DNA from: Thalassotalea loyana
GTDB taxonomy: Bacteria; Pseudomonadota; Gammaproteobacteria; Enterobacterales; Alteromonadaceae
Assembly: GCF_030161435.1 (NCBI RefSeq)
Contig: NZ_BSSV01000001.1
Span: 62,001-126,000 of the forward strand
Direction: 5' to 3'
Length of the DNA: 64,000 nucleotides
The notes under the pieces were generated by a model, which was not told the DNA's origin, ran no database searches, and was given only the letters and a program-made list of their open reading frames with translations. Positions 54,966 through 63,274 of the stretch are shown piece by piece. The first letter of the stretch is position 1, and each line of letters opens with the position of its first letter. The position numbers and the translations under genes are program-made.

Positions 54966-56321
54966 TTGAACATGGAAAAAATACTTATCGTTGATGACGA
55001 CAAAGGCATCCAAAAGCAATTGAAATGGAGCTTGTCAGACTATGACGTTGTATTGGCAGATGATCGAGAAAGTGCGATTGCTGCCGTTAGACGCTTCGAG
55101 CCAAGTGTTGTGACACTTGATTTAGGGTTACCACCTGATGAAGCAAATGCTTCAGAAGGTTTAGCATGCTTGCAGGAAATTCTAACAATAGCGCCAAATA
55201 CGAAAGTGATTGTTATTACCGGCAATGATGACCGGACAAACGCACTGAAGGCGATTGCAGCTGGTGCTTATGACTTCTACCAAAAGCCGATAGAGCAAGA
55301 GGTTATTGAAGTCATTGTTTCGAGAGCAATGTCACTTTCGAGTATTGAGCTTGAAAATAGAAAAATGCGTGCTGTCGCAGGTAGTGACATTGGCATTATT
55401 GGTAATAGTGCAGCAATTGAACGCTTACGTATGATGGTCAAGCGGATCGCACCAACGAGCATTACTGCGCTATTGTTGGGTGAGAGTGGTACGGGTAAAG
55501 AAGTTACCGCCAATGCAATTCATTTAGCGAGTGATCGCAAAGAGAAGCCATTTATTGCAATCAACTGTGCGTCAATTCCTGAAACGCTACTAGAAAGTGA
55601 ATTATTCGGTTTTGAAAAAGGTGCTTTCACCGGTGCTCACAAAACAACGAAAGGTAAAATTGAGTGTGCCGAAGGTGGGACACTATTTTTAGATGAAATC
55701 GGCGATATGCCGTTTAATCTTCAAGCCAAGTTATTACGATTTTTACAAGAAAAGAAAATTGAACGATTAGGTGGTCGTCAAGAAATAGCTGTGGATGTTC
55801 GTGTGGTTTGTGCAACAAACCAAAACTTACAAGAAATGGTTAAAGAAAAGACGTTCCGTGAAGATCTATTTTATCGTGTCAGCGAGATTACACTCGACAT
55901 TCCACCCTTAAGAGCAAGGGATGAAGATATTATTATCTTGGCACAATATTTCTTAAATCTATACGCGCAAGAATACAACGCAAAAGCCAAAGGGTTTGCC
56001 GAGGATGCCTTAAAGGCACTTAGAAAGTACAATTGGCCAGGTAACATCCGAGAACTGCAGAATAAAGTGAAGAGCTCTGTCATTATGAGCACCGGGATTC
56101 AGGTTACGGCTTTAGATTTAGGCTTTTTTGATGATGTTGATGAAGACTATACGCTTGATTTGAATTTACGGAGTGTACGTGAGTCGGCAGAGACAATCGC
56201 TATTCAAAAAGCGTATGCTTTGGCAGAAGGAAATATGTCAAAAACGGCGGACTTACTTGGGATCACACGACCGACGTTATATAGTTTAATTGAGAAATAC
56301 GAATTAAATATTAACAGTTAA
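54966..56321 (+). CDS. prsR: PEP-CTERM-box response regulator PrsR (sigma-54 activator)
   Basis: This regulator of about 451 residues has a receiver domain (VDDDKG, phospho-Asp in VTLDLGLPPDE, Lys in YQKPIE), an AAA+ sigma-54 activation domain (GESGTGKE, the sigma-54 contact loop GAFTGA, GGTLFLDEIGD) and a C-terminal Fis-type helix-turn-helix (GNMSKTADLLGITRPTLYSLI). AAGG lies seven bases before the TTG at 54966; the ATG two codons later is the alternative. The likely target in this window is the PEP-CTERM gene at 23074. Confidence 0.93.
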   Translation: MNMEKILIVDDDKGIQKQLKWSLSDYDVVLADDRESAIAAVRRFEPSVVTLDLGLPPDEANASEGLACLQEILTIAPNTKVIVITGNDDRTNALKAIAAGAYDFYQKPIEQEVIEVIVSRAMSLSSIELENRKMRAVAGSDIGIIGNSAAIERLRMMVKRIAPTSITALLLGESGTGKEVTANAIHLASDRKEKPFIAINCASIPETLLESELFGFEKGAFTGAHKTTKGKIECAEGGTLFLDEIGDMPFNLQAKLLRFLQEKKIERLGGRQEIAVDVRVVCATNQNLQEMVKEKTFREDLFYRVSEITLDIPPLRARDEDIIILAQYFLNLYAQEYNAKAKGFAEDALKALRKYNWPGNIRELQNKVKSSVIMSTGIQVTALDLGFFDDVDEDYTLDLNLRSVRESAETIAIQKAYALAEGNMSKTADLLGITRPTLYSLIEKYELNINS

Positions 56322-56349
56322 AAAAAGTCGCTTTAAGCGACTTTTTTTA
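56319..56349. terminator. Bidirectional terminator between prsR and the glycosyltransferase gene
   Basis: The stem GTCGC/GCGAC with extended pairing (AAAAAAAGTCGC / GCGACTTTTTTT) around TTTAA lies at the meeting point of two convergent operons and overlaps the end of the minus-strand gene. Confidence 0.88.
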
Positions 56350-57312
56350 TTTCCCATGAATAGTATTGTATTCATCGTGTTTGATGCCGAAAAAGCCGGC
56401 GATGGTACCTACTGCTGACCCTATTCGGAATAACCCATTAACAAAGGTTGTCTTATTTAGAGTAACCGTACCTACAACGAGATAAGCTAAACCACGCAAT
56501 AATCGAACACCAGACAAGACACATGAGCGGGCAATCGCGGTTGCTTTGCTTTCCTCAAACAAATGGCTTCTTGTGTAACCTATGCCAGAACGGAAACCTC
56601 TGCGGATAAACCACTTTATTGTCGCGCGACTTGCTGGGAATTCTTCTATGACAGGAGCGTCAGTGTAGGTTGCGCTTGCCCCTCCTTTAATTGCTTTTAA
56701 AGCAAAGTGGTAATCACTAGAGCCCGTCATTGCAAAGCGAGAATCAAATAATGGCACATGCTTCTCTATGATTGCCCTAGTGAGCAGCAAGTTACCTGTA
56801 TAGAAGGTTTGCATTGCTTGGCCTTCAACAAAAGGATTATTACCATAGATTAGGTCTATCGCCCATTTAGGTGTATCTTCTTCACCAACAGAAATTACAT
56901 GACTTGCGATAACATCCGTTTGATACTTGTGCTGAGCGCTAATCATATTCATCGCCCAATGCTCATCTGATGGCCACTCGTCATCATCAATAAACAATAA
57001 ATAGTTTGAATCAGTCACTAAAAACTGCTCTACACACTTGTTTCGCGCAGCAACAATGCCAGGGGTTTCTTCAGTATGATATGCAATTGGAAATGGTGAT
57101 GCTTTATTAACATCATCCACGACAAGCTTGGCTTCTTCTTGGCAGGCGTTATCAACCACCAAGATTGTTAACTCAGTAGTTTCATTGGCTTGCTGCTTGG
57201 TGAGTGCAAGTAGCAAGCGTTTGAGCCATTCAGGACGACGGCAAGTAATAATTGCAATCGTTGCTTTTTGTTTTGTGTCTGTCATTGCGCGATCATTACT
57301 CTGGAGCGTCAT
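56347..57312 (-). CDS. Family 2 glycosyltransferase of the XrtA exopolysaccharide cluster
   Basis: This 321-residue GT-A enzyme starts with IAIITCRRPEWLKRLLLAL, has VVDNAC and the metal-binding LFIDDDEWP, and TGSSDYHFALK later. The C-terminal part has hydrophobic stretches for membrane association. It is the last gene of the minus-strand exopolysaccharide operon. The ATG at 57312 overlaps the upstream ATPase gene by 17 bp; an ATG at 57285 is an alternative without overlap. Confidence 0.85.
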   Translation of the reverse strand: MTLQSNDRAMTDTKQKATIAIITCRRPEWLKRLLLALTKQQANETTELTILVVDNACQEEAKLVVDDVNKASPFPIAYHTEETPGIVAARNKCVEQFLVTDSNYLLFIDDDEWPSDEHWAMNMISAQHKYQTDVIASHVISVGEEDTPKWAIDLIYGNNPFVEGQAMQTFYTGNLLLTRAIIEKHVPLFDSRFAMTGSSDYHFALKAIKGGASATYTDAPVIEEFPASRATIKWFIRRGFRSGIGYTRSHLFEESKATAIARSCVLSGVRLLRGLAYLVVGTVTLNKTTFVNGLFRIGSAVGTIAGFFGIKHDEYNTIHGK

Positions 57313-58339
57313 TAGTATTTTGCTTGGCTAATTCATCAGACTTTTGTTTGAGAAGCTTATCAACATATCGAGCCATTTTAACTTTCTGCTTAATTGAACT
57401 ATCTAAATAATCATCAAGCTCTTTCAATGTTGTTAGCATATGTTCAACATTAGTGTTATTGGCCGTAGGTAATTCAGCTTGTTTACTCGGTTCGATGCTC
57501 GGTAAGTTTTTGCCAGTTAATGAACCTGTTAACTCTATTTCCATTTCCTCCGCAACTTGACTCACAGACTCTACGTCGATGACTTCAAGTTCTTCTAGGA
57601 AACCAAACAGTAAAATTCGATCGACGAAAATGTTGATTTTACGCGGAACGCCCATCGTTTTTTGATGGATCACTTGATAAACACCCTCGGAAAAGACGTT
57701 TTCTTTTTGACAGTTAGCCTGCATCAACCGATGGTCAATGTACTCTCTAACTTCATCTTCTGATAAAGGCTTTAAGTGAGCCGAGGCGATAATTCGTTGT
57801 CTAAACTGTTCCATATCAGGCGCTTGAATGATGTCTTTTAACTCTTCTTGCCCTAATAAGAAACTTTGAATTAGCGGTTTATTATCGAGCTGGAAGTTAG
57901 ACAGCATGCGTAGCTCTTCGACAGTCTCAGATGGCAGGTTTTGCGCCTCATCGACAATTAACAGCGCACGTTTTCCTTGCCTATTTAATTCAACCAAAAA
58001 AGACTCAATTGCTCGTAACAAATCGGCTTTTGTTGTCCCTGGATCTTTAATTTTAAACTCAGATGCAACTAACGCTAATAGTTCTTGCGGGTTTAAAATA
58101 GTGGTTACGAGTTGAACTGCAACGATATTATTATCATCAATATTACTTAATAGATTTCGAGCGATGGTTGTTTTTCCGGTGCCGATTGGACCTGTAATAA
58201 CAATAAAGCCCTCACCTTGATCCAAACCATATTGAAGATAAGATAATGCACGTTGATGATGATTTGAGGCGAAGAAAAATCGCGGATCTGGGCTTAACTG
58301 AAATGGCCTTTCTTTAAAGCCATAATAACTCTCATACAT
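57296..58339 (-). CDS. XrtA/PEP-CTERM-associated ATPase
   Basis: This 347-residue AAA+ (ExeA-like) ATPase starts MYESYYGFKERPFQLSPDP and has a Walker A GPIGTGKTT and Walker B LLIVDEAQNLP. The C-terminal part is a charged coil. This is the family found beside exosortase A polysaccharide genes. Four bases separate it from the outer-membrane protein gene upstream. Confidence 0.92.
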   Translation of the reverse strand: MYESYYGFKERPFQLSPDPRFFFASNHHQRALSYLQYGLDQGEGFIVITGPIGTGKTTIARNLLSNIDDNNIVAVQLVTTILNPQELLALVASEFKIKDPGTTKADLLRAIESFLVELNRQGKRALLIVDEAQNLPSETVEELRMLSNFQLDNKPLIQSFLLGQEELKDIIQAPDMEQFRQRIIASAHLKPLSEDEVREYIDHRLMQANCQKENVFSEGVYQVIHQKTMGVPRKINIFVDRILLFGFLEELEVIDVESVSQVAEEMEIELTGSLTGKNLPSIEPSKQAELPTANNTNVEHMLTTLKELDDYLDSSIKQKVKMARYVDKLLKQKSDELAKQNTNDAPE

Positions 58340-58343
58340 GAGT

Positions 58344-59930
58344 TTAAAAATCCTTAACTACACTAATGTAAACTCGGCTTTCTTTGTAATTGAAACTAGC
58401 TTCATTAGATTGACGATTAATATGTGTTAGGCCTAACTTGGCATTGAACGATGCATTTAGCTTGCGATTATAGGTTGCGCTATATCGACGGTATCTATCC
58501 AGTCGCTCGTTATCTGTATCGATGTTAAAGTTCTCTTCATTGAACTCGATATTAAAGTCGACTGTTGAATAACCACTCACTTTTCGGCTAATTGAAAAGC
58601 TCGCTCTTTCTGATTTATCTGAAATTCTAGTTTCTAAGCTTTCTTTATCACCATGGCTTAATTGCAATGAAAAAGTCGTTCTCGCTAATGAAAGTGTCGA
58701 ATTCCAAGAGGCGACTTTGTTTAAAGAAAATGTATTATCTTCTAATAGTTCATATTCATTTAATGTAATTAGCCTGAAATCGTCGAAATTGAAATCAGAG
58801 CCTGGTTGTACGTAACACTCTGAAGCTAATGTGAATTCAAGTGGACACCAAAATGCGCCTTGTGGCGTTAGTTGATAGTTATTACGCGTAAAGCTTTCAA
58901 CTTTTTCATTGTAAGTGATTTTATTGGTTAGACGTCTGTTTCTGTGAGTAATGTTCAAGCCATAACTCTCACCATAAAAACGTTCACCGTAATCAGCTTC
59001 AACTTGGGTATGGGCTGTAGGTTGCCAACTAACACTCGCGTTTACATAGTCTTCTTGCGTGTTGCCATCTAAGTCTAACTGATCAGACTCAGGTCGGTTA
59101 TAACTTACGTCCAAGAACAAGCGAGGGTTGACTAGCCAGCGAAGGCCAAGACCATATGAGTTTGATTCAAATGTTTGTCTGTTAGCAATTTGACCTGAAT
59201 TATCTTCATAGAAATAGCGAACAAATGGATTGATCTTATAAGGGGTGATCAAACCAAGTTTGACATCTGCCACCGTTTGATTCGAATCGGCATCATCATT
59301 TTCGTAGTCAATATAGTTAGTATTAAGTGACCAAAACATTTTGCGCGATGCTTTACCGCTAGTCGTTGATAATTGAGCGGTTAAACCGTCTCTTTCACCA
59401 ACACCGTCCTCAGCTTTTCGAATATTGTAAGAAGTATCGAAATTCAATAAAAAGTCGCTGTTTTCTATCGCGTACTCGACGCCTGCACTGTAGTTTTCTA
59501 CTTGAACAGTATCGGCCGATACTAAGTCTGCTAGTGCATTCCTAGCACGGTTACGAGATTGGTTTTCTACAGTTGCACTAGCCGTTAGTGCGATACCATT
59601 AGGCCAAAGTAAGAAGCGACCAGATGTATTGAGGGTTAAGTAATCATCATCAAGATCGTGATCATGACTATAAGTTGCGTAAATATTCGAAGAATTAAAC
59701 TCGAACTCAGCATGTTGAGAATAGTAAGCTATATCAAAGTTAACGCCTAACTGATTAACGAAACTTGAATCTTCATTACTACTTACTAAACCGACATTGT
59801 CGGTATAATTTCCTTCTACAAGCAATTGTGGAGTAATTTGTAAGTCACCTGCAAGCGCACTTGCAGATGACATCATTAAGCCACAAAAAACAAATTTTCT
59901 ATTTACCGTACCCATAGCCATAATAGCCAT
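58344..59930 (-). CDS. PEP-CTERM-associated outer-membrane beta-barrel protein
   Basis: This 528-residue protein has a signal peptide (cut near ALAGD) and many alternating strands with a terminal phenylalanine (VYISVVKDF), consistent with the TIGR03016-type barrel of XrtA polysaccharide clusters. It probably acts as the export porin or a partner of it. The start overlaps the upstream kinase gene by 32 bp; ATG codons at 59921 and 59915 are alternatives. Confidence 0.87.
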   Translation of the reverse strand: MAIMAMGTVNRKFVFCGLMMSSASALAGDLQITPQLLVEGNYTDNVGLVSSNEDSSFVNQLGVNFDIAYYSQHAEFEFNSSNIYATYSHDHDLDDDYLTLNTSGRFLLWPNGIALTASATVENQSRNRARNALADLVSADTVQVENYSAGVEYAIENSDFLLNFDTSYNIRKAEDGVGERDGLTAQLSTTSGKASRKMFWSLNTNYIDYENDDADSNQTVADVKLGLITPYKINPFVRYFYEDNSGQIANRQTFESNSYGLGLRWLVNPRLFLDVSYNRPESDQLDLDGNTQEDYVNASVSWQPTAHTQVEADYGERFYGESYGLNITHRNRRLTNKITYNEKVESFTRNNYQLTPQGAFWCPLEFTLASECYVQPGSDFNFDDFRLITLNEYELLEDNTFSLNKVASWNSTLSLARTTFSLQLSHGDKESLETRISDKSERASFSISRKVSGYSTVDFNIEFNEENFNIDTDNERLDRYRRYSATYNRKLNASFNAKLGLTHINRQSNEASFNYKESRVYISVVKDF

Positions 59931-60795
59931 ACATATCCTTGTGTGATCTTATTGCTTTATTCACAACCAATCCTAGCGCGAGGTTCTCGTTTAAATTCTC
60001 AGTTGCTTTTTGAATGTCAGCTAATTTAGTTTTATTTTCTTCGACAACGACTACTGCTTGCCCCATTAGATTTGCTAGTACTAACGTTTCCGTTACACCA
60101 ATCAATGGTGGGCAATCAAAAATTACGATTCGGTCAGGGTAGCGATCAGCGAGCTCTTGCGCTAATGAAGCCATTTTATCACTTGCAAGTAATTCGTTTG
60201 AAAGGTGATGAGGTGCGCCAGCAGGAATAAGTTTTAACTTTTCTATGCTAGTACTATAAATGATTTCATTAATGTTTTGCTTTTCACCGAGCAAGTATTC
60301 CATTAAACCGGGCTTAGTGGTGATCCCTAATTCTCGGTTAACACTTGGTCGTAAGACGTCGGCATCAACAAGCAACACAGTTTTATCTTGCTCAAGTGCA
60401 ATACTCAAAGCCAAGTTAATAGAAACAAATGTTTTACCCTCATTCGGGGTCGAACTTGAAACCATCACCAAATTACTGTTGTTCAGTGTTTTGGCTGCGC
60501 TTCCGAAGGCATTGTTTAATAACTTACGCTTAATCTGGCGAAATTCGTCTTTGATGCTTTTACGTTCACCACTGTCGATCAAGTACCCTCGCTCTTCCAT
60601 ACTCTGAGTATTGATTTCTAAGCGTAAATCTTTACTCGTAATAGAAGAACTTGTTTGTGGTTTTACTTCTTGTTCAGCTGATGAAGTCTCTACTTCATTA
60701 TTAACAGAGTTTTCTTCTGCATCCTGCTGGCCTGCTTTTTTGCCAGCTTTTTTGCCAGCTTTTTGTTTAGCTAATGCTTTTTCGATAGTACTCAT
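59899..60795 (-). CDS. XrtA-associated tyrosine autokinase (BY-kinase)
   Basis: This 298-residue cytosolic kinase has Walker A SSTPNEGKT, Walker A' VLLVDADVLRP and Walker B IVIFDCPPLIG. It ends in a tyrosine cluster (MYGYYGYGYGK), the autophosphorylation tail of BY-kinases. It controls the chain-length determinant encoded upstream (three bases between them). The N-terminus holds a short Lys-Ala-Gly-Lys repeat of DNA-level tandem repeats. Confidence 0.92.
   Translation of the reverse strand: MSTIEKALAKQKAGKKAGKKAGQQDAEENSVNNEVETSSAEQEVKPQTSSSITSKDLRLEINTQSMEERGYLIDSGERKSIKDEFRQIKRKLLNNAFGSAAKTLNNSNLVMVSSSTPNEGKTFVSINLALSIALEQDKTVLLVDADVLRPSVNRELGITTKPGLMEYLLGEKQNINEIIYSTSIEKLKLIPAGAPHHLSNELLASDKMASLAQELADRYPDRIVIFDCPPLIGVTETLVLANLMGQAVVVVEENKTKLADIQKATENLNENLALGLVVNKAIRSHKDMYGYYGYGYGK
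60734..60764 (-). repeat. 12-bp tandem repeats in the tyrosine kinase gene
   Basis: GCTTTTTTGCCA occurs twice in perfect tandem with a partial third copy, coding for KAGKKAGKKAG on the minus strand. The homopolymer T runs inside it make it slippage-prone. Confidence 0.8.
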
Positions 60796-60798
60796 GAG

Positions 60799-62388
60799 TT
60801 AAAAAAGCCTCTTAATTGGTGCTTGGATAGCCTCTGGGAAAAGGGAATATGCAACAAAGAAGCATAGTAAGCAGAGTAATAGAGAATTAGACAGGATAAA
60901 TATCCAAGTTTTCTTTTTGTGCCATTGTTGTAAGCCCAAGTTCTCTGTTGCAGACACGATACCAAATACTGGGATCCCTGTAGCGCGAGATACTTGAGAG
61001 CTTGATGTAACAACAGGTGCTATTTGGCTGAATAATAATGATAAGCCAATACCTACACCAAAGCCAAAAATAGTCACAACGACGTATAGTAATAATCTTT
61101 TCGGACCTACAGGTTCTGTACCTGTTCTCGGTGGATCTATCACACGAAATTGAATCTTATTCGTTGTTTCATCGGCTTGTTGTGCTAATGAAGCGGTTTC
61201 TTTGCGAACTAATAACTCTTCATATTTCTTTTTCGTAATCTCATAGCCACGGTTAAGGGCTATTAACTCAGCTTCAATCTCAGGAAGAGTGTGGATTTTA
61301 TTTTCTAAATCACTGACTTCTGCACGATAGTTTTGTGCGCGAACTTCTAATGATGCCACTTGATTTTCAAGGCTGTTGATTTGTATCTGAACACTTTGTA
61401 CTACAGGGTTATTGCTAATCACTGTACTGCCACTTGACGAGGCTTGTTGAGCCGCTAAGTAGTCATTAATTTCTTTTGCACGTTGCTCTTTTAAGCTATC
61501 TAAGCGACGAGATACTTCAATAACCTCTGGGTGCTTGTCAGTGTAACGTAGATTTAATAAATCCAAGTTAGCTTCCAACTCTGCGATTCGCTGGTCATAC
61601 GTTGTTTCTATGACGGTATTTTTAACCGCATTATCTGGATTTATTGTGTTTTGTGGCGTTGTATTAAGCTGTTGTCGAGCAGAGCTCAATTCAGTTTTTG
61701 TCTCTAATAACACTAACTCAATGTTTTTCAGTTGCTCTTTCGCAATATTGAGTTTTCTATAGTAACCACCTGTTTGGTCTGGCAATACGTCACTATATTT
61801 TTGTTTGAAGTCGGTTAGACGATCTTCAGCCGCAAGAAGACGTGATTCATATTCTTTAATTTGAGTATCTAAGAATCTTTGCGCAGCATCAGAATCACTG
61901 CGGTTTTCGCCTAAGGTATTTTCAATAAAAACAGTAAGTGCAGATTGGACAACATTTCGTGCCATTTCAGGATCTTTGTTTTTATAAGAGATTGTGAAAA
62001 TATTCTCTCGGCGGCCACCCGTCTTCTTGATCGAGATTTCTTCTTTCAACTCGTCAATAAGCTCTTCATACTCTTTTGGCGTATTGGCTTGAACGTCGAG
62101 GTCTGTCATGCGAGTAATACGCTCCAGATTTGGACGACTCAACAATGTTTTTACCATCAGTTGAATCTGCACATCTGGATTGTTTTCTACCGTTATTCCT
62201 TTCAACAATGGGCGCAGTATAGACTGAGTGTCCGCGTAAACACGAGACTCAGACTCGTATACATCATTCAACACCGCTGTGATAGACCATCCTATTGGGC
62301 AGATAACCCATGTGGCAATCATGATGTAACGTCGCTTTATCCAAATTCCCTTCAGATAATCGATTACTTGCTCAAAAAGCTCTTGCAT
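60799..62388 (-). CDS. XrtA-system polysaccharide chain-length determinant (Wzz/GumC type)
   Basis: This 529-residue protein has an N-terminal membrane helix (about residues 20-40), a long periplasmic coiled coil, and a C-terminal membrane helix (LLLYVVVTIFGFGVGIGL) preceded by the proline-rich VIDPPRTGTEPVGPKR. A further hydrophobic segment lies at the end. It fits the chain-length determinant of XrtA clusters, the partner of the tyrosine kinase that follows. Confidence 0.92.
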   Translation of the reverse strand: MQELFEQVIDYLKGIWIKRRYIMIATWVICPIGWSITAVLNDVYESESRVYADTQSILRPLLKGITVENNPDVQIQLMVKTLLSRPNLERITRMTDLDVQANTPKEYEELIDELKEEISIKKTGGRRENIFTISYKNKDPEMARNVVQSALTVFIENTLGENRSDSDAAQRFLDTQIKEYESRLLAAEDRLTDFKQKYSDVLPDQTGGYYRKLNIAKEQLKNIELVLLETKTELSSARQQLNTTPQNTINPDNAVKNTVIETTYDQRIAELEANLDLLNLRYTDKHPEVIEVSRRLDSLKEQRAKEINDYLAAQQASSSGSTVISNNPVVQSVQIQINSLENQVASLEVRAQNYRAEVSDLENKIHTLPEIEAELIALNRGYEITKKKYEELLVRKETASLAQQADETTNKIQFRVIDPPRTGTEPVGPKRLLLYVVVTIFGFGVGIGLSLLFSQIAPVVTSSSQVSRATGIPVFGIVSATENLGLQQWHKKKTWIFILSNSLLLCLLCFFVAYSLFPEAIQAPIKRLF

Positions 62389-62421
62389 TCCTGACCTCTA
62401 ACTACAAAATACTAGGAAAAA

Positions 62422-63060
62422 TTAAAACCAAGTCTCAGGGATAACAATGATATCGCCTGGAAGAACATCAACATTTGCAGAAATGTCACCGTTTTTGATC
62501 AAATCTTCGATTGCAATGTCATATTGTTTTTGAACACCGCTTTCTATTCGTACTAATACAGCATCATTGCCGTCGGCAAACTCTGTTAAACCGCCTACTT
62601 GAATCATTACATCTAGTAATGTCATGTTTTGTGTATAACTAATTGCTTGAGGCTCAGCTGCTTCACCGATTACTCGTACTTGTTCGCTGAATGGGCCAAC
62701 AAAATTATTCACTGTTACAGTGACAATTGGATCACGAAGGTAGGTGCCAAGTTTTGTTTCGATTAATCGAGCAAGCTCACTTGGTGTTTTACCTGATACT
62801 TCGATATCTTCAACGAGTGAGGTAGTGATCATGCCATCTGGACGAACAACGAATGTTCCTGACACTTCTGGGTTACGCCAGACAAAAATATTCAAAACAT
62901 CTGCTGGACCGATTAAATATTTGTAATCTGCTACATTTTTAGTACCAGAAGAGTGGAGTGTAGCGCTTGGTAACGTTGAGTTACTGCTGCAACCTGCAAA
63001 TAGTACTGTAACCACAAGTACCATAAAAGCATTAAGGGTTTTAGTTATACGTTTTTCCAT
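62422..63060 (-). CDS. XrtA-system polysaccharide export lipoprotein (Wza/OPX type)
   Basis: This 212-residue lipoprotein has a lipobox (LFAGC, Cys about 23), then a polysaccharide export domain (YLIGPADVLNIFVWRNPEVSG) and a SLBB segment (VRVIGEAAEP). The ATG at 63060 has an AGG eight bases upstream; a TTG six codons earlier is less likely. It is the first gene of the minus-strand operon. The short length matches PEP-CTERM-type export proteins. Confidence 0.92.
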   Translation of the reverse strand: MEKRITKTLNAFMVLVVTVLFAGCSSNSTLPSATLHSSGTKNVADYKYLIGPADVLNIFVWRNPEVSGTFVVRPDGMITTSLVEDIEVSGKTPSELARLIETKLGTYLRDPIVTVTVNNFVGPFSEQVRVIGEAAEPQAISYTQNMTLLDVMIQVGGLTEFADGNDAVLVRIESGVQKQYDIAIEDLIKNGDISANVDVLPGDIIVIPETWF

Positions 63061-63164
63061 GGTAACGACCTGTTTCAAAATTATTATTTCAATTTTTTAC
63101 AATAACGTAACAGATTGTATTTTATTTTTATATACGTTGCACTGATTTAATAGTGTTAATGTTT

Positions 63165-63179
63165 TGTGATTAAATCACA
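63165..63179. promoter_or_regulatory. Perfect 15-bp palindrome in the exopolysaccharide divergent promoter
   Basis: TGTGATTAAATCACA has 7-bp arms around one base and lies between the export gene and the divergent glycosyltransferase gene. It resembles a CRP half-site pair but with five rather than six spacer bases. Confidence 0.45.
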
Positions 63180-63274
63180 TCTAAAAGTATTGCTCTCCTT
63201 TACATTTACCTATCAATCAATTCTAATATTGTCTCAGGAAAATTAAGTAATAAATATAGGAAGACAATTCTCAC

